64,000 nt of DNA from Polaribacter litorisediminis (GCF_019968605.1 NZ_CP082966.1:2965501-3029500), one strand, 5' to 3'; shown: positions 32,283-41,392, counted from the stretch's first letter. The notes: generated from the letters alone by a model not told the origin. Translations and numbers: made by a program.

Positions 32283-32488
32283 TCAGAGTTTAAATTAAAC
32301 ACCTTTTTAATTTGAAATAAACTCCTTGATACTTTTATTACTTTCCACTTTATGCTGTAAGTTACTATCTAACTCTTTATAGAAGTTGATGTTTGTTAAG
32401 GACTCCAAAGAATCTATTGAAATTACATATGAATAAATAGAAGCTCCTGATTTTTTATTAGGCATTAAAAAAGCAATTCTGGAGTGTC
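32283..32488. other. Remnant stretch without a clear gene
   Basis: The only frame of note is a 52-codon minus-strand frame at 32307-32465 (MPNKKSGASIYSYVISIDSL...), with no recognised family and no promoter. It ends where the IS4 remnant begins and may be the truncated end of a former gene. Confidence 0.4.
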
Positions 32489-32656
32489 TAATACCATTTT
32501 AGACATATAATTCCTTAATAAATCGTTTCTTTTTCGCTTACTTTTTATTAAAAAAAATAACCGTAACGAAGGCTACGCTAATTGTTTTTTAATTTCAATG
32601 AACCAAAAAATACTTCAATTTACTTACACGGCATTACACATATAAATTGGTATAAT
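32489..32656 (-). repeat. 168-bp inverted repeat, right copy
   Basis: Reverse-complement partner of 17486-17653, same length, same end points (TAATACC...TATAAT on this strand). It closes the accessory island about 100 bases before tRNA-Asp. Confidence 0.85.
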
Positions 32657-32731
32657 ATCTCTGCAAATTAACTAAATCCTACAAATTTTTGAATTGATCC
32701 GATAGTAAGGTTTTGAAGTAAAATGCAATAA

Positions 32732-32759
32732 AAAAAGCATCTCATATGAGATGCTTTTT
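32732..32759. terminator. Terminator of tRNA-Asp (bidirectional hairpin)
   Basis: A perfect palindrome, AAAAAGCATCTCAT joined to ATGAGATGCTTTTT, sits immediately after the tRNA 3' end on the minus strand and can also stop plus-strand reading from the island. Confidence 0.85.
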
Positions 32760-32760
32760 G

Positions 32761-32834
32761 CGGTCTGGACGGGACTCGAACCCGCGACCTCCTGCGTGAC
32801 AGGCAGGCATTCTAACCAGCTGAACTACCAAACC
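32761..32834 (-). tRNA. tRNA-Asp (anticodon GTC)
   Basis: On the minus strand the acceptor arms are GGTTTGG and CCAGACC, followed by discriminator G. The anticodon stem CCTGC/GCAGG closes the loop CTGTCAC, anticodon GTC, and the T-arm is GCGGGTTCGAGTCCCGT. CCA is not encoded. The discriminator G is the aspartate identity base. The gene is intact, so any island insertion nearby did not disrupt it. Confidence 0.97.
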
Positions 32835-32851
32835 GTTGCTTATAGCGGGTG

Positions 32852-32881
32852 CAAATATAACACACATTTTTAGATATGCAA
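32852..32881 (-). promoter_or_regulatory. Promoter of tRNA-Asp
   Basis: On the minus strand TTG (32881-32879), 19 bases, TATATTTG (32859-32852), 17 bases before the mature tRNA. An exact match to the Bacteroidota form with the same spacing as the cassette promoter at 31173. Confidence 0.75.
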
Positions 32882-32896
32882 ACAGAAAATGAAAAA

Positions 32897-33817
32897 TTAT
32901 TTAATTTTTTTTCTTTGAAGCAAATATGCTGTCAAAATATCGTTAAATCCTTGGTGAATATCAACAGGAACATAATCAATTTTATATTGTAAGCATTTGT
33001 TTTTTAATCCCTTAAAATAATGAGACGCCAATTCAGCATATTTCTGCTGTATATTTTCCGCAAATACATTTATTTCTTCGCCAGTTTCTACATCTACAAA
33101 TTTTTTCGGTGCATTGTCAAAATTAAAGTTTAATTCTGTTTTTCCATCATAGGTATGAAACAAAACCACCTCATGTTTGTTATATTTTAAGTGTCTTAAA
33201 GCTTCAAATAAAGCCTCATCTTCTTTGGTGGTCTGAAACATATCTGTAAAAAGAAAAATTAAAGAGCGTCTGTGCATCTTTTCTGCAATTTCATGCAAAT
33301 ATTGATAGGTTTCTGTGGCAGCCTTAGATGTAGAAATTAACAACTTTTCTAACTGATGCAATAACATACTTCTATGGCGCTCACTACCTTTTTCTGGCGC
33401 ATAATATTCATAAGAATCTGAGTACACACTTAAGCCAACGGCATCTCTTTGTCGTTTTAAAATCTCCATTAAAGAAGCCGCTGCTACCGCCGCAAAACCA
33501 ATTTTATTTAAATTTTCTACGGTTTGCGTTTTTACCACAGGATAATGCATCGAAGCCGAATTATCAATAATAATATGGCAGCGCAAATTGGTCTCTTCCT
33601 CATATTTTTTGGTGTATAGTTTTTCTGTTTTTGCAAACAATTTCCAATCTATATGCCGTGTACTTTCGCCATTATTGTATAATTTATGTTCAGAAAACTC
33701 TACAGAAAAACCATGAAACGGACTTTTATGAATTCCTGTTATAAAACCTTCTACAACCTGTTTGGCAAGAATGTCTAGGTTTTTTATTTCTGTTGATTTT
33801 ATTTCAGCTACCTTCAT
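32897..33817 (-). CDS. DUF58-domain protein with a VWA-like fold
   Basis: A 306-residue cytoplasmic protein of the DUF58 family. The family hallmark is FVEFSEHKLYNNGESTRHID region (GxDxRxIDW-like, HIDWKLFAKT), followed by a von Willebrand A-like domain with HIIIDNSASM (DxSxS MIDAS) near residue 88 and LFTDMF later. Members usually lie beside MoxR ATPases in chaperone-like systems acting on membrane or secreted enzymes; no MoxR gene is in this window. Here it follows an M1 peptidase gene with one base between them, so the two form an operon. Function beyond family is not known. Confidence 0.88.
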   Translation of the reverse strand: MKVAEIKSTEIKNLDILAKQVVEGFITGIHKSPFHGFSVEFSEHKLYNNGESTRHIDWKLFAKTEKLYTKKYEEETNLRCHIIIDNSASMHYPVVKTQTVENLNKIGFAAVAAASLMEILKRQRDAVGLSVYSDSYEYYAPEKGSERHRSMLLHQLEKLLISTSKAATETYQYLHEIAEKMHRRSLIFLFTDMFQTTKEDEALFEALRHLKYNKHEVVLFHTYDGKTELNFNFDNAPKKFVDVETGEEINVFAENIQQKYAELASHYFKGLKNKCLQYKIDYVPVDIHQGFNDILTAYLLQRKKIK

Positions 33818-33818
33818 T

Positions 33819-36389
33819 TTAGTTCTTAATTTTTTGAGCTCGCGTTAAATTATCTGTAGTTTGTAACAACTTTTTTAATAAAATCGGATTGTAATTTGGA
33901 TGGTCTTTTAAGAAGCTATTCAAGATTTCAAAAGCTTCTTTTGATGAGTAATTTCCGATGGAACTTGCCAACCAGCCTTTTGGAAAGAAAATATCGCCCG
34001 TCAATTGCACTTCTTCTAACTTCTCTAAAATAGATTTTAAATATTTTGTAGACGATGCATGCTGCAACGGATGATGTATATTATTCAACGCCACTTGTAC
34101 CCAAGATTCTTTTTCTCTATGCTCCTTTTGTAAAAGTGATCTCATAAAAGCATCTCTTTCAATTTCATCTTGAGATACTGAAGGCAACAACCACCTAAAA
34201 CGTTCTAATCTATCCTTATTAGAAATTCTAGTTTGTTGTACTTCTAGAATTTCTGTTGCTTTTGGATGTTTAAAAATCGCTAACTTCATGGCTAAAGAGG
34301 TGAAATCATCTTCGTTTAAAAAGAGGTTTTTAATTGTCTTTTCTTCTTTCCAAATTTGATATAAATTTTCTTTTCCTTGATTTGAAATAGCAATAGCCTG
34401 ATACAATCCGAATAAGGTCTTTTTAATATTTTTAGGAAACCCTTTTTCTAACAACCCAAAAATTTCGCTTTCTGTTTGCTGCTGAATGCTTTTCCGTTGC
34501 TTCTCTGTAAGGAAAGTCCAAAATATAGCTTGAAGTCTTCCTGACACATAATTGCTAATCAACTCGTTTTTCTCCACTTTAATCGCCCCTAAATACACTT
34601 GAAAAGTTTCTAAAGGAGTAACCTTCCCTATCAGCATATTTTCATACAAATTAATAAATTGATAGCCTCTTGAAACCTCGTCTTTGATGTATTTATAATT
34701 TCCTATTTCTTTTTTGTAAATAGGAAAAACGCCATACCCAAATCCGTTTGTATTGTATAAAACCTGACCTGGTTTAAAATCTAATGTTGCCTCAGTAATA
34801 TCAAAAGATTTACCCATATTTTTTATGTTGATGTTTTTTACATATCCTCTAGCGTCTTTTAGTTGAATTTTAAAAGATTGTGTCCAAACTTTTCTAGAAC
34901 CATCTTCTGCATTTTGATGAATGATAAATTTGGTTACATTCCCTTTTTCATTGTATTCAATTTCTTCCGAAAAAATGGGTCTTCCTGACGAATTTACCCA
35001 AACATCAGACCAATTTTTAATTTCCCCTGCTGATTTTTCATCCAAAATTGAGACCAATTCATTCCAATCTGCATTCGTATTTTGGTACGTTTTTATGTAG
35101 TCTTGAATTCCTTCTTGAAAAACAGCATCGCCCAGCAAATTCTCCAACTGGCGCATCATAATTGGCGCTTTATTATAAATAATTCTTCCGTAAATAGAAC
35201 CTGCATCCTTTAAATTTCCTAAATATTGACGAATGGCATTCGTACCTTTTGTTCGGTCTTCAGAATATGCACTTGGGTAATGCGTCATCATAAAACTTAA
35301 GGTATGATTCACTTCAGGAAACACAGGATTGATAATTTTGTCTGCCATAAAATTAGCAAACACCTCTTTCATCCAAACATCATTAAACCATTTCATGGTC
35401 ACCAAATCGCCAAACCACATGTGCGAAGTTTCGTGTGCAATTAATTTTGCTCTGCCTAACTTTCTGTTTTGCGTGGCGTTTTTATCTAAAAACAAGGAAG
35501 ATTGCCGATATTGAATAGCGCCAACATGCTCCATTCCTCCATATTGAAAAGGCGGAATTGCTGCAAAATCCATTTTTTGGAATGGAAATTTCACTTGTGT
35601 GTAAGCCTCTAAAAATTCAAGCGCATTTTGATGAATTTTAAAAACCTCAGAGACACTTTCTTTTATCTTTTCCTTATTATTTTCTCTGTACAAGAAGCGC
35701 ATATCAAACGCACCAGGGTTTTTAGTTTCCTCCTTAAAAACGCCCGCTACAAAAGAAAATAAATAGGTACTCATGACATCTGACGTCGCAAAAGTATGTT
35801 CCGTAAAATCGCCCTCTTCTTTTGTGCTTTTTTCAAAACCTCCTGCTAAAACTTTCCAGTTTGCCGGCGCTGTAATTTTTAAATTGTACTTGGCTTTAAT
35901 ATCCGGCTGATCAAAACAAGGAAACAAGGTGCTTGCTCTATCCGGAACCAATAAAGTGTATAAAAACTCGTTATTTCTGTTCAGAGATGTTTCTCCAGCA
36001 TCAAATACTATTTCTACCGTATTTTTGCCTACGTTCAGTTTTGTTTTATCAAGAATGATATGTTCTTTCTGGTGTTTAATTTCTGATACGTTCGTATTTA
36101 TTTTGATTGATTTTAAGTTTGATGTGGCTTCATTAAAATCTAACAGCACATCATTTTTTAAATCATTTAAAGTGAAGTTAACTTGCAGTCTAGAAGCTAT
36201 TGGATCTTGCTTTTCTTTAGGGATTTTAAAATCTAAATTGTAGGTAACCTCAGTAATTTGTTGTTTTCTGTATTTTGCCAACTCAAAAGAAATTCCTTTT
36301 TCAAGTTTTATTTTAGAATTACTTTTTTTATGACAAGAAACTAAAATGACAAAAAAAGCAAATAATGGGAAATACAAATAATTTTTCAT
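33819..36389 (-). CDS. M1-family aminopeptidase, lipoprotein
   Basis: An 856-residue zinc aminopeptidase with lipobox VSC-HKKS (Cys19), so exported and anchored. The zinc site is HETSHMWFGDLVTMKWFNDVWMKE (HExxH at His319 with the third ligand Glu 19 residues on). The exopeptidase motif, usually GAMEN, reads GGMEH. The upstream beta-rich domain starts LDFKIPKEKQDPIAS, and the long C-terminal helical domain completes the usual M1 length. It trims N-terminal residues from peptides, probably at the cell surface or in the periplasm. It leads the operon with the DUF58 gene; a promoter lies just upstream. Confidence 0.92.
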   Translation of the reverse strand: MKNYLYFPLFAFFVILVSCHKKSNSKIKLEKGISFELAKYRKQQITEVTYNLDFKIPKEKQDPIASRLQVNFTLNDLKNDVLLDFNEATSNLKSIKINTNVSEIKHQKEHIILDKTKLNVGKNTVEIVFDAGETSLNRNNEFLYTLLVPDRASTLFPCFDQPDIKAKYNLKITAPANWKVLAGGFEKSTKEEGDFTEHTFATSDVMSTYLFSFVAGVFKEETKNPGAFDMRFLYRENNKEKIKESVSEVFKIHQNALEFLEAYTQVKFPFQKMDFAAIPPFQYGGMEHVGAIQYRQSSLFLDKNATQNRKLGRAKLIAHETSHMWFGDLVTMKWFNDVWMKEVFANFMADKIINPVFPEVNHTLSFMMTHYPSAYSEDRTKGTNAIRQYLGNLKDAGSIYGRIIYNKAPIMMRQLENLLGDAVFQEGIQDYIKTYQNTNADWNELVSILDEKSAGEIKNWSDVWVNSSGRPIFSEEIEYNEKGNVTKFIIHQNAEDGSRKVWTQSFKIQLKDARGYVKNINIKNMGKSFDITEATLDFKPGQVLYNTNGFGYGVFPIYKKEIGNYKYIKDEVSRGYQFINLYENMLIGKVTPLETFQVYLGAIKVEKNELISNYVSGRLQAIFWTFLTEKQRKSIQQQTESEIFGLLEKGFPKNIKKTLFGLYQAIAISNQGKENLYQIWKEEKTIKNLFLNEDDFTSLAMKLAIFKHPKATEILEVQQTRISNKDRLERFRWLLPSVSQDEIERDAFMRSLLQKEHREKESWVQVALNNIHHPLQHASSTKYLKSILEKLEEVQLTGDIFFPKGWLASSIGNYSSKEAFEILNSFLKDHPNYNPILLKKLLQTTDNLTRAQKIKN

Positions 36390-36405
36390 ACTAAAGTTTA
36401 GATTC

Positions 36406-36436
36406 TAAAAATAAAGAAAGGCTTGCTGTTAGCCAA
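36406..36436 (-). promoter_or_regulatory. Candidate promoter of the M1/DUF58 operon
   Basis: On the minus strand TTG (36436-36434), 20 bases, TATTTTTA (36413-36406), one mismatch to TAnnTTTG, 16 bases before the ATG. Confidence 0.5.
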
Positions 36437-36580
36437 ACCTTTTAAGGAATAAATCTATTCGGGCTTTTTTATCAAAAAAAGAATAAGCTGCTTTTAAAAT
36501 AGTCTACTTATTAAAACTTTTTGTAATATTGTGTTCTTTAATAAATAAGAAAAATACTTATAATACTCAGGGTAAACTAG

Positions 36581-37393
36581 ATGAAACTTTATTTAAATAA
36601 AACGCTGTTTTCCGAAAATTATTCAAAAATGAACAAAGTTAAAAAAAAGTATTTTAAGCGTTTCGCTGTTATACTATTGAGCAGTTTTCTCTTAGGGTGT
36701 GTTTCTTCAAAAAAAATTAATTATTTTCAAGATACTACCAATATAAACATAAAAGAAGAATTAGAAAACTATGAGCCAACGCTTCAAATTGGTGATATTT
36801 TATCGATAAACGTATCTACCATTGAAAAAGATGCCGCAATTCCCTTTAATCTTTTTGAGGCTCAAACGTTGGCAAACCAAATACCGTTGCCTTATATTAT
36901 AAATGCCGATGGCGAAATTAGTTTTCCTGTTTTAGGAAAAATTAAAGTAGTTGCAATGACAACCAAGCAACTTACAAATTTCTTAACAAAAAAATTATTA
37001 CTTTATTTAAAAGATCCTATTGTTAATGTTCGAATAACCAACTTTAAAATTACGATTCTAGGTGAAGTTAAAAATCCGGGGAATTACCCTGTATTAAATG
37101 AAAGAATCTCTATTATTGAAGCTTTAGGACTCGCTGGTGACTTAACTATTTATGGAGATCGTGAAAATATTATGTTAATTAGAGAACAAAATGGTAAACG
37201 TATTTTTGAAACCATAGACCTTACCAACAAGGAACTATTTAACAAACCCTATTTCTATCTAACTCAAAACGATGCGCTTTTTATTCCTTCAAACAAAGCG
37301 AAAGTAAATGCATCCAATGTGGGGCCAAATACATCTGTAATTATTTCTTCTATATCAATATTAGTTACGCTAATAGCTATTCTTGTAAGGTAA
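36581..37393 (+). CDS. Wza-like polysaccharide export lipoprotein
   Basis: Outer-membrane polysaccharide export (OPX/Wza) protein, 270 residues from the first ATG. The ATG at 36629 (MNKVKKKYFKRFAVILLSSF, lipobox LGC) is the more likely start because it gives a clean lipoprotein signal. The Poly_export domain is YEPTLQIGDILSINVSTIEKD to YINADGEISFPVLGKIKVV; a SLBB domain follows (ITILGEVKNPGNYPVLNERI, LTQNDALFIPS). The C-terminal hydrophobic helix VIISSISILVTLIAILV would span the outer membrane. It precedes the Wzc-like gene by six bases, forming the export pair of the glycan locus. TAATATTG at 36524-36531 is a weak -7 candidate. Confidence 0.9.
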   Translation: MKLYLNKTLFSENYSKMNKVKKKYFKRFAVILLSSFLLGCVSSKKINYFQDTTNINIKEELENYEPTLQIGDILSINVSTIEKDAAIPFNLFEAQTLANQIPLPYIINADGEISFPVLGKIKVVAMTTKQLTNFLTKKLLLYLKDPIVNVRITNFKITILGEVKNPGNYPVLNERISIIEALGLAGDLTIYGDRENIMLIREQNGKRIFETIDLTNKELFNKPYFYLTQNDALFIPSNKAKVNASNVGPNTSVIISSISILVTLIAILVR

Positions 37394-37399
37394 AAAACT

Positions 37400-39769
37400 A
37401 TGAAAGAAACCAATAACATTGATTTAAGTTTATCAAAAAAAGACGCCTTTAATTTAAGAGAATTTCTAGAGCAATATTTATTTCATTGGAAATGGTTTGT
37501 GTTAGGATTTATCATCTCCATATTTTGTGGCTTTTTGTATTTACGCTACACCACTCCTCAATTTCAAGTGGTGTCTACCATTTTGATACAAGATAGCGAA
37601 AACCAAAACATTTCATCAGAACTTTCTGCCTTTCAGGATTTAGGAATAGCAACCAGTGGAAAATCGATGTTTCTTACCGAGATTGGAATTTTAAAATCAC
37701 GCAGTCTCATGGAAAAAGTGGTCAAAAAGCTAGGCATAAACAAAACCTACTTGGCTAAAGGGAGTTTTCGTGATTCAGAAATATACGGAAATGGCCTCCC
37801 TTTTAAGCTAAACTTTTTTGAGAAAGACTCGTTACTTTATAAAAAGGACACATCATTATCAATCATACCAACTTCAAAAACTAATTTTAACCTATTTGAT
37901 GCCGATGGTAAAAAGGTAGGAAGCTATCTATTTGGCGAAAATGTAGCAAGTAGTATGGCTGATTTTACGGTAACACCTACAAACAAGGAACCCATTGAAA
38001 TCGGATTAAAAATTAAAATCATCATATCTAAAGTAGAATCTGTTGCAAACTACTACAGGTCTAAAGTGCAAATTGAACCTGTTAACAGAAAATCTAGTTT
38101 GGTTGAAATGACTCTTAGAGATGCCAACAAGCAAAAATCCCGAGAGATTTTAAATGTTTTACTAGAGCAATATAATATTGAAGCCATTATAGATAAAAGT
38201 CTTATTGCTAAAAATACAGGCATCTTTATAAATGAAAGAATAGAAGCCATATCCAAAGAGCTTACCATGATGGATAAAGATGTGGAAACTTTTAAAACAA
38301 GTAATAATTTAACGAATATTGCCTCTGAATCTACTCTTATTTTAAATGCTAACAATGAATTAGAGAAAGAAACAGTAGCTTTAAAAACACAACTAAAACT
38401 TGTAGAATATATCATTGAGTATGTTGCTGAAAATGACAACAAGCTGATCCCTACTGATCTTGGTTTGGAAAGTGCAATATTAAATCAGAATACGGTAAGG
38501 TTTAATGAAATTTTACTAGAACGCAACAGATTGCTTCAAAGTTCCAATAGTTTAAACCCAGTGATTGTAAATTTAGACAATCAAATATCGAATTTAAAAG
38601 CAAATATTGCACAAAGTTTAGAGAATCTAAAATCTTCATTAACAATCTCTTTAAATGATTTAAAAAAACAAGAAGTAAGACTAAATTCTAAAATAACCTC
38701 TGTACCAAAAAAAGAGCGAGAGTTTAGAGACATCCAGAGGTCACAACAAATTATAGAATCTTTGTATTTATATTTATTACAAAAAAGAGAGGAAAACTCC
38801 ATAACCTTAGCCGTTAAAGCACCCAACGCAAAAATAATTGATCCGGCTTATGGTAGCGATATTGCTGTATCTCCAAGGCGTATTATTATTTATCTTATGT
38901 CTGGTACCATGGGATTAGTGGTTCCTTTTGTTATTCTTTATCTTATCTTTTTATTTGATAATAAAATACACAAAATTGAAGATTTAGAGTCTGTTTTATC
39001 GGTTCCTATTTTAGGAGACATTCCGAAGTTTAAAAAAGCTGAAAACTTTATCATTAGTCATGAAGATGTAAGTCCGTTTACAGAAGCATTTCGTATTATA
39101 AGAACGAATATGTTTTTTATGCTTTCTAAGCTAAACAAATCTTCAAAAACCATCTTTGTATCGTCAACAATTAGCGGTGAAGGAAAATCTTTTATTTCCA
39201 TTAATTTGGCTAGAATCTTATCATTATCTTCAAAAAAAGTATTACTAATTGGTGGTGATATTAGAAGTCCTAAAATTGCGGAGTATATCAATATTCCCCA
39301 AAAACAAGGGTTAACCCATTTCTTGGCAGATAATACCCTACAACCAGAAAGTCTTATCGAAAAACCCACGGATCTAGGTTTTGATATTTTACAAGGTGGT
39401 TATATTGCCCCTAATCCGTCAGAATTACTGATGAACGGTCGTTTTGATGAATTACTTTCTTACGCTAAAAAACAGTATGACTATATTATTATTGATACAG
39501 CCCCTGTAAATATGGTGACAGATACGGTGTATTTAAGTCAAGATAGAGCAGACTTATTCATTTATGTCATCAGAGCAAACTATTTAGATAAACGTATGCT
39601 TAAAATCCCTGAAAAATTGCATGAAACCAACCGATTGCAAAACATGGCAATCGTTCTGAATGACACCGATGTAAATGGGGTTCATGGCTATGGGTATGGA
39701 TATGGTTACGGATATGGGTATGGACAAGGAGCCATCAAGAAAAAATGGTATCAGAAAATTTTTAGATAG
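37400..39769 (+). CDS. Wzc-like tyrosine autokinase, polysaccharide co-polymerase
   Basis: A 789-residue inner-membrane protein that controls chain length and export of the capsule or exopolysaccharide. Wzz domain: first transmembrane helix WKWFVLGFIISIFCGFLYL near residue 30, a long periplasmic coiled-coil region (about 100-480), second helix IIIYLMSGTMGLVVPFVILY near residue 495. The cytoplasmic BY-kinase domain has Walker A SGEGKSFISINLA (Gly-Glu-Gly-Lys-Ser near 593), Walker A' VLLIGGDIRSPK and Walker B YIIIDTAP. The tyrosine cluster at the C-terminus is a run of seven Gly-Tyr units, ending in a basic tail. It is the second gene of the export pair; a cognate phosphatase is not seen in the window. 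Confidence 0.94.
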   Translation: MKETNNIDLSLSKKDAFNLREFLEQYLFHWKWFVLGFIISIFCGFLYLRYTTPQFQVVSTILIQDSENQNISSELSAFQDLGIATSGKSMFLTEIGILKSRSLMEKVVKKLGINKTYLAKGSFRDSEIYGNGLPFKLNFFEKDSLLYKKDTSLSIIPTSKTNFNLFDADGKKVGSYLFGENVASSMADFTVTPTNKEPIEIGLKIKIIISKVESVANYYRSKVQIEPVNRKSSLVEMTLRDANKQKSREILNVLLEQYNIEAIIDKSLIAKNTGIFINERIEAISKELTMMDKDVETFKTSNNLTNIASESTLILNANNELEKETVALKTQLKLVEYIIEYVAENDNKLIPTDLGLESAILNQNTVRFNEILLERNRLLQSSNSLNPVIVNLDNQISNLKANIAQSLENLKSSLTISLNDLKKQEVRLNSKITSVPKKEREFRDIQRSQQIIESLYLYLLQKREENSITLAVKAPNAKIIDPAYGSDIAVSPRRIIIYLMSGTMGLVVPFVILYLIFLFDNKIHKIEDLESVLSVPILGDIPKFKKAENFIISHEDVSPFTEAFRIIRTNMFFMLSKLNKSSKTIFVSSTISGEGKSFISINLARILSLSSKKVLLIGGDIRSPKIAEYINIPQKQGLTHFLADNTLQPESLIEKPTDLGFDILQGGYIAPNPSELLMNGRFDELLSYAKKQYDYIIIDTAPVNMVTDTVYLSQDRADLFIYVIRANYLDKRMLKIPEKLHETNRLQNMAIVLNDTDVNGVHGYGYGYGYGYGYGQGAIKKKWYQKIFR

Positions 39770-39895
39770 TGTATAATAAATTTGGTGTGTTCCGTTTGGT
39801 TACGATTTGTGATCTGTTTTAAAAATTAGTATTACTCCAATGTATTAATGAATAGATAAATGCGTTGCAGTGCTCCTACTAAAATTATTATTTCC

Positions 39896-40726
39896 TTATT
39901 TTTTGTAATTTAGTTTCAGCAATGTTTTATGATTAATTTTGGATCGCTCAGCATCAAAAAACCAACCCCATTTATTAAAATATTTGATGGCAGATTGTAT
40001 GTGATATGATAATAGTTTTTTGCTTTTGTAAGATCCCTTTTCGTAATTATGAACAATCGATACTTTTGGATAATAAACTAAACGACTAACCCCGCTTACT
40101 CTGCGACATAAATCAACATCTTCTAAATACATAAAAAAACGATCATCAAAACCATTTACCGTTTTTAGTATAGAAGTTCTTATCATCATAAAACAACCTG
40201 ATAATACTGGAATTTCTGCCTCTTCATCGTATGAAAAGAAACGCAATTCGTATCTATTTTCGAGTCTCTTTTTCATCCCTTTAAAAGGAATAAAACGTCT
40301 TAAAATAAGGTCTTTAGGAGACGGAATCAATTTACAAAGATGCTGAGTATTCCCGTTTGGATAAATCACTTTTGGCATTAACAATCCAATGGAAAGATCT
40401 GATGCTGCCTTATGAATTAAATCCTTTATAATGGAAGGTTTAAAATAGACATCAGGGTTTAATAAAATATGATATTCACTTTCTAGTTGATAGGCTTTAT
40501 TAAAAGCAATATTATGCGCAGCACCAAAACCTATATTTTTATCATTAAAAACATAGACAACTCTCGAATTATCACAAAGCACTTTCAGTGAATCATTGGC
40601 AGAATTATCAATAATAAACAGCACTGATTTAGATCCGTATCCCAAAAAGGAATCGATCACTTTTTTGATATCTTCTTTAGCGTTGTGATAGACTACGAGA
40701 GATGCTGTTAGCAAAGGTTCTTTCAT
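39896..40726 (-). CDS. Family 2 glycosyltransferase (rhamnosyltransferase-like)
   Basis: A 276-residue GT-A enzyme that adds a sugar to the growing lipid-linked repeat unit. Motifs: SLVVYHNAKEDIKKVIDSFL at the start, VYVFNDKNIGFGAAHNIAFN, then HILLNPDVYFKP (the DxD-like NPD), the WbbL-like KVIYPNGNTQHLCKLIPSP, and the acceptor region DDRFFMYLEDVDLCRRV. Sugar specificity cannot be read. It is the last gene of the minus-strand glycan cluster, 44 bases after the acetyltransferase gene. Confidence 0.88.
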   Translation of the reverse strand: MKEPLLTASLVVYHNAKEDIKKVIDSFLGYGSKSVLFIIDNSANDSLKVLCDNSRVVYVFNDKNIGFGAAHNIAFNKAYQLESEYHILLNPDVYFKPSIIKDLIHKAASDLSIGLLMPKVIYPNGNTQHLCKLIPSPKDLILRRFIPFKGMKKRLENRYELRFFSYDEEAEIPVLSGCFMMIRTSILKTVNGFDDRFFMYLEDVDLCRRVSGVSRLVYYPKVSIVHNYEKGSYKSKKLLSYHIQSAIKYFNKWGWFFDAERSKINHKTLLKLNYKK

Positions 40727-40770
40727 TGATTGTGATTAATATGTTTTTTAAAGCGATATAAATCTATTTG

Positions 40771-41307
40771 CTATGAAATGTATTTTTCCCATCGCTGAGA
40801 CTCAAAATTAAAACTCTTGATAGGTTTTGCCGGAATGCCCACAGCAACAACATAATCAGGTAAACTTTTGGCAACTACAGAGTTTGCACCTACAATAGTA
40901 CCTTTACCAATAGTAACTCCAGGAAGGACAGTTACAAATTCTCCAAGCCATACATTATCATTAATGATAATACTTTTTGCAGAAAATTTTCTATCATTCG
41001 GCGGTGTATTTGGATGATCATCGTTCTCATTACCTGAATAACTGCCATGTAAACAATCTGAAATATATATTTTACTTGCCATTAACACATTATCTCCAAT
41101 ATGCACGGACTGCACCGCAGCGATATGCACATAGTCATTTATTTCGACATTTTTACCTATGGTCAAACAAATTCCATTCTTCTTATTCAAGGGAAAAGCT
41201 TCAATTCTACAACCAAAACCTGTTGTAAAATGATCTCCAATTTTGATGTACCTTTTATTCCTGATATCAAAAGGAAGTCTAATTAACCTTGCATTGCTAA
41301 AAAACAA
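40771..41307 (-). CDS. Left-handed beta-helix acetyltransferase (WcaF/MaA-like)
   Basis: Hexapeptide-repeat O-acetyltransferase that would acetylate a sugar of the repeat unit using acetyl-CoA. Repeats run from IGDHFTTGFGCRIEA through IGKNVEINDYVHIA, IGDNVLMASKIYISD to INDNVWLGEFVTVLPGVTIGKGTIVGANSVV, ending VGIPAKPIKSF; His-containing loops fit the active site. The 178-residue frame starts at a TTG. However, the frame remains open upstream and encodes 20 more residues typical of the family (IKKYGIIGSIRIRLSFLYTK), beginning at ATA (41367-41365) exactly where an ATG is expected. The true start may be that ATA, or the ATG has mutated. Confidence 0.88.
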   Translation of the reverse strand: MFFSNARLIRLPFDIRNKRYIKIGDHFTTGFGCRIEAFPLNKKNGICLTIGKNVEINDYVHIAAVQSVHIGDNVLMASKIYISDCLHGSYSGNENDDHPNTPPNDRKFSAKSIIINDNVWLGEFVTVLPGVTIGKGTIVGANSVVAKSLPDYVVAVGIPAKPIKSFNFESQRWEKYIS

Positions 41308-41392
41308 TTTTGTATAAAGAAATGATAACCTTATTCTTATTGATCCTATTATACCATATTTTTTTATCCTATTTTATTTTTTAGAAAATGAC

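Noticed and set aside
17486..32656. Prophage or conjugative element
   Set aside because: No capsid, tail, terminase, relaxase or type IV secretion genes; only a recombinase, cassettes and insertion elements are present.
32761..32834. tRNA-Asp as the integration target of the island
   Set aside because: No duplicated tRNA 3' fragment was seen at the other island end near 17.5 kb; the neighbourhood may be chance.
36414..36460. Terminator between the M1 peptidase promoter and the wza-like gene
   Set aside because: A weak GGCTTGCTGTTAGCC-type hairpin is present but lacks a T-run and lies where the M1 promoter is.
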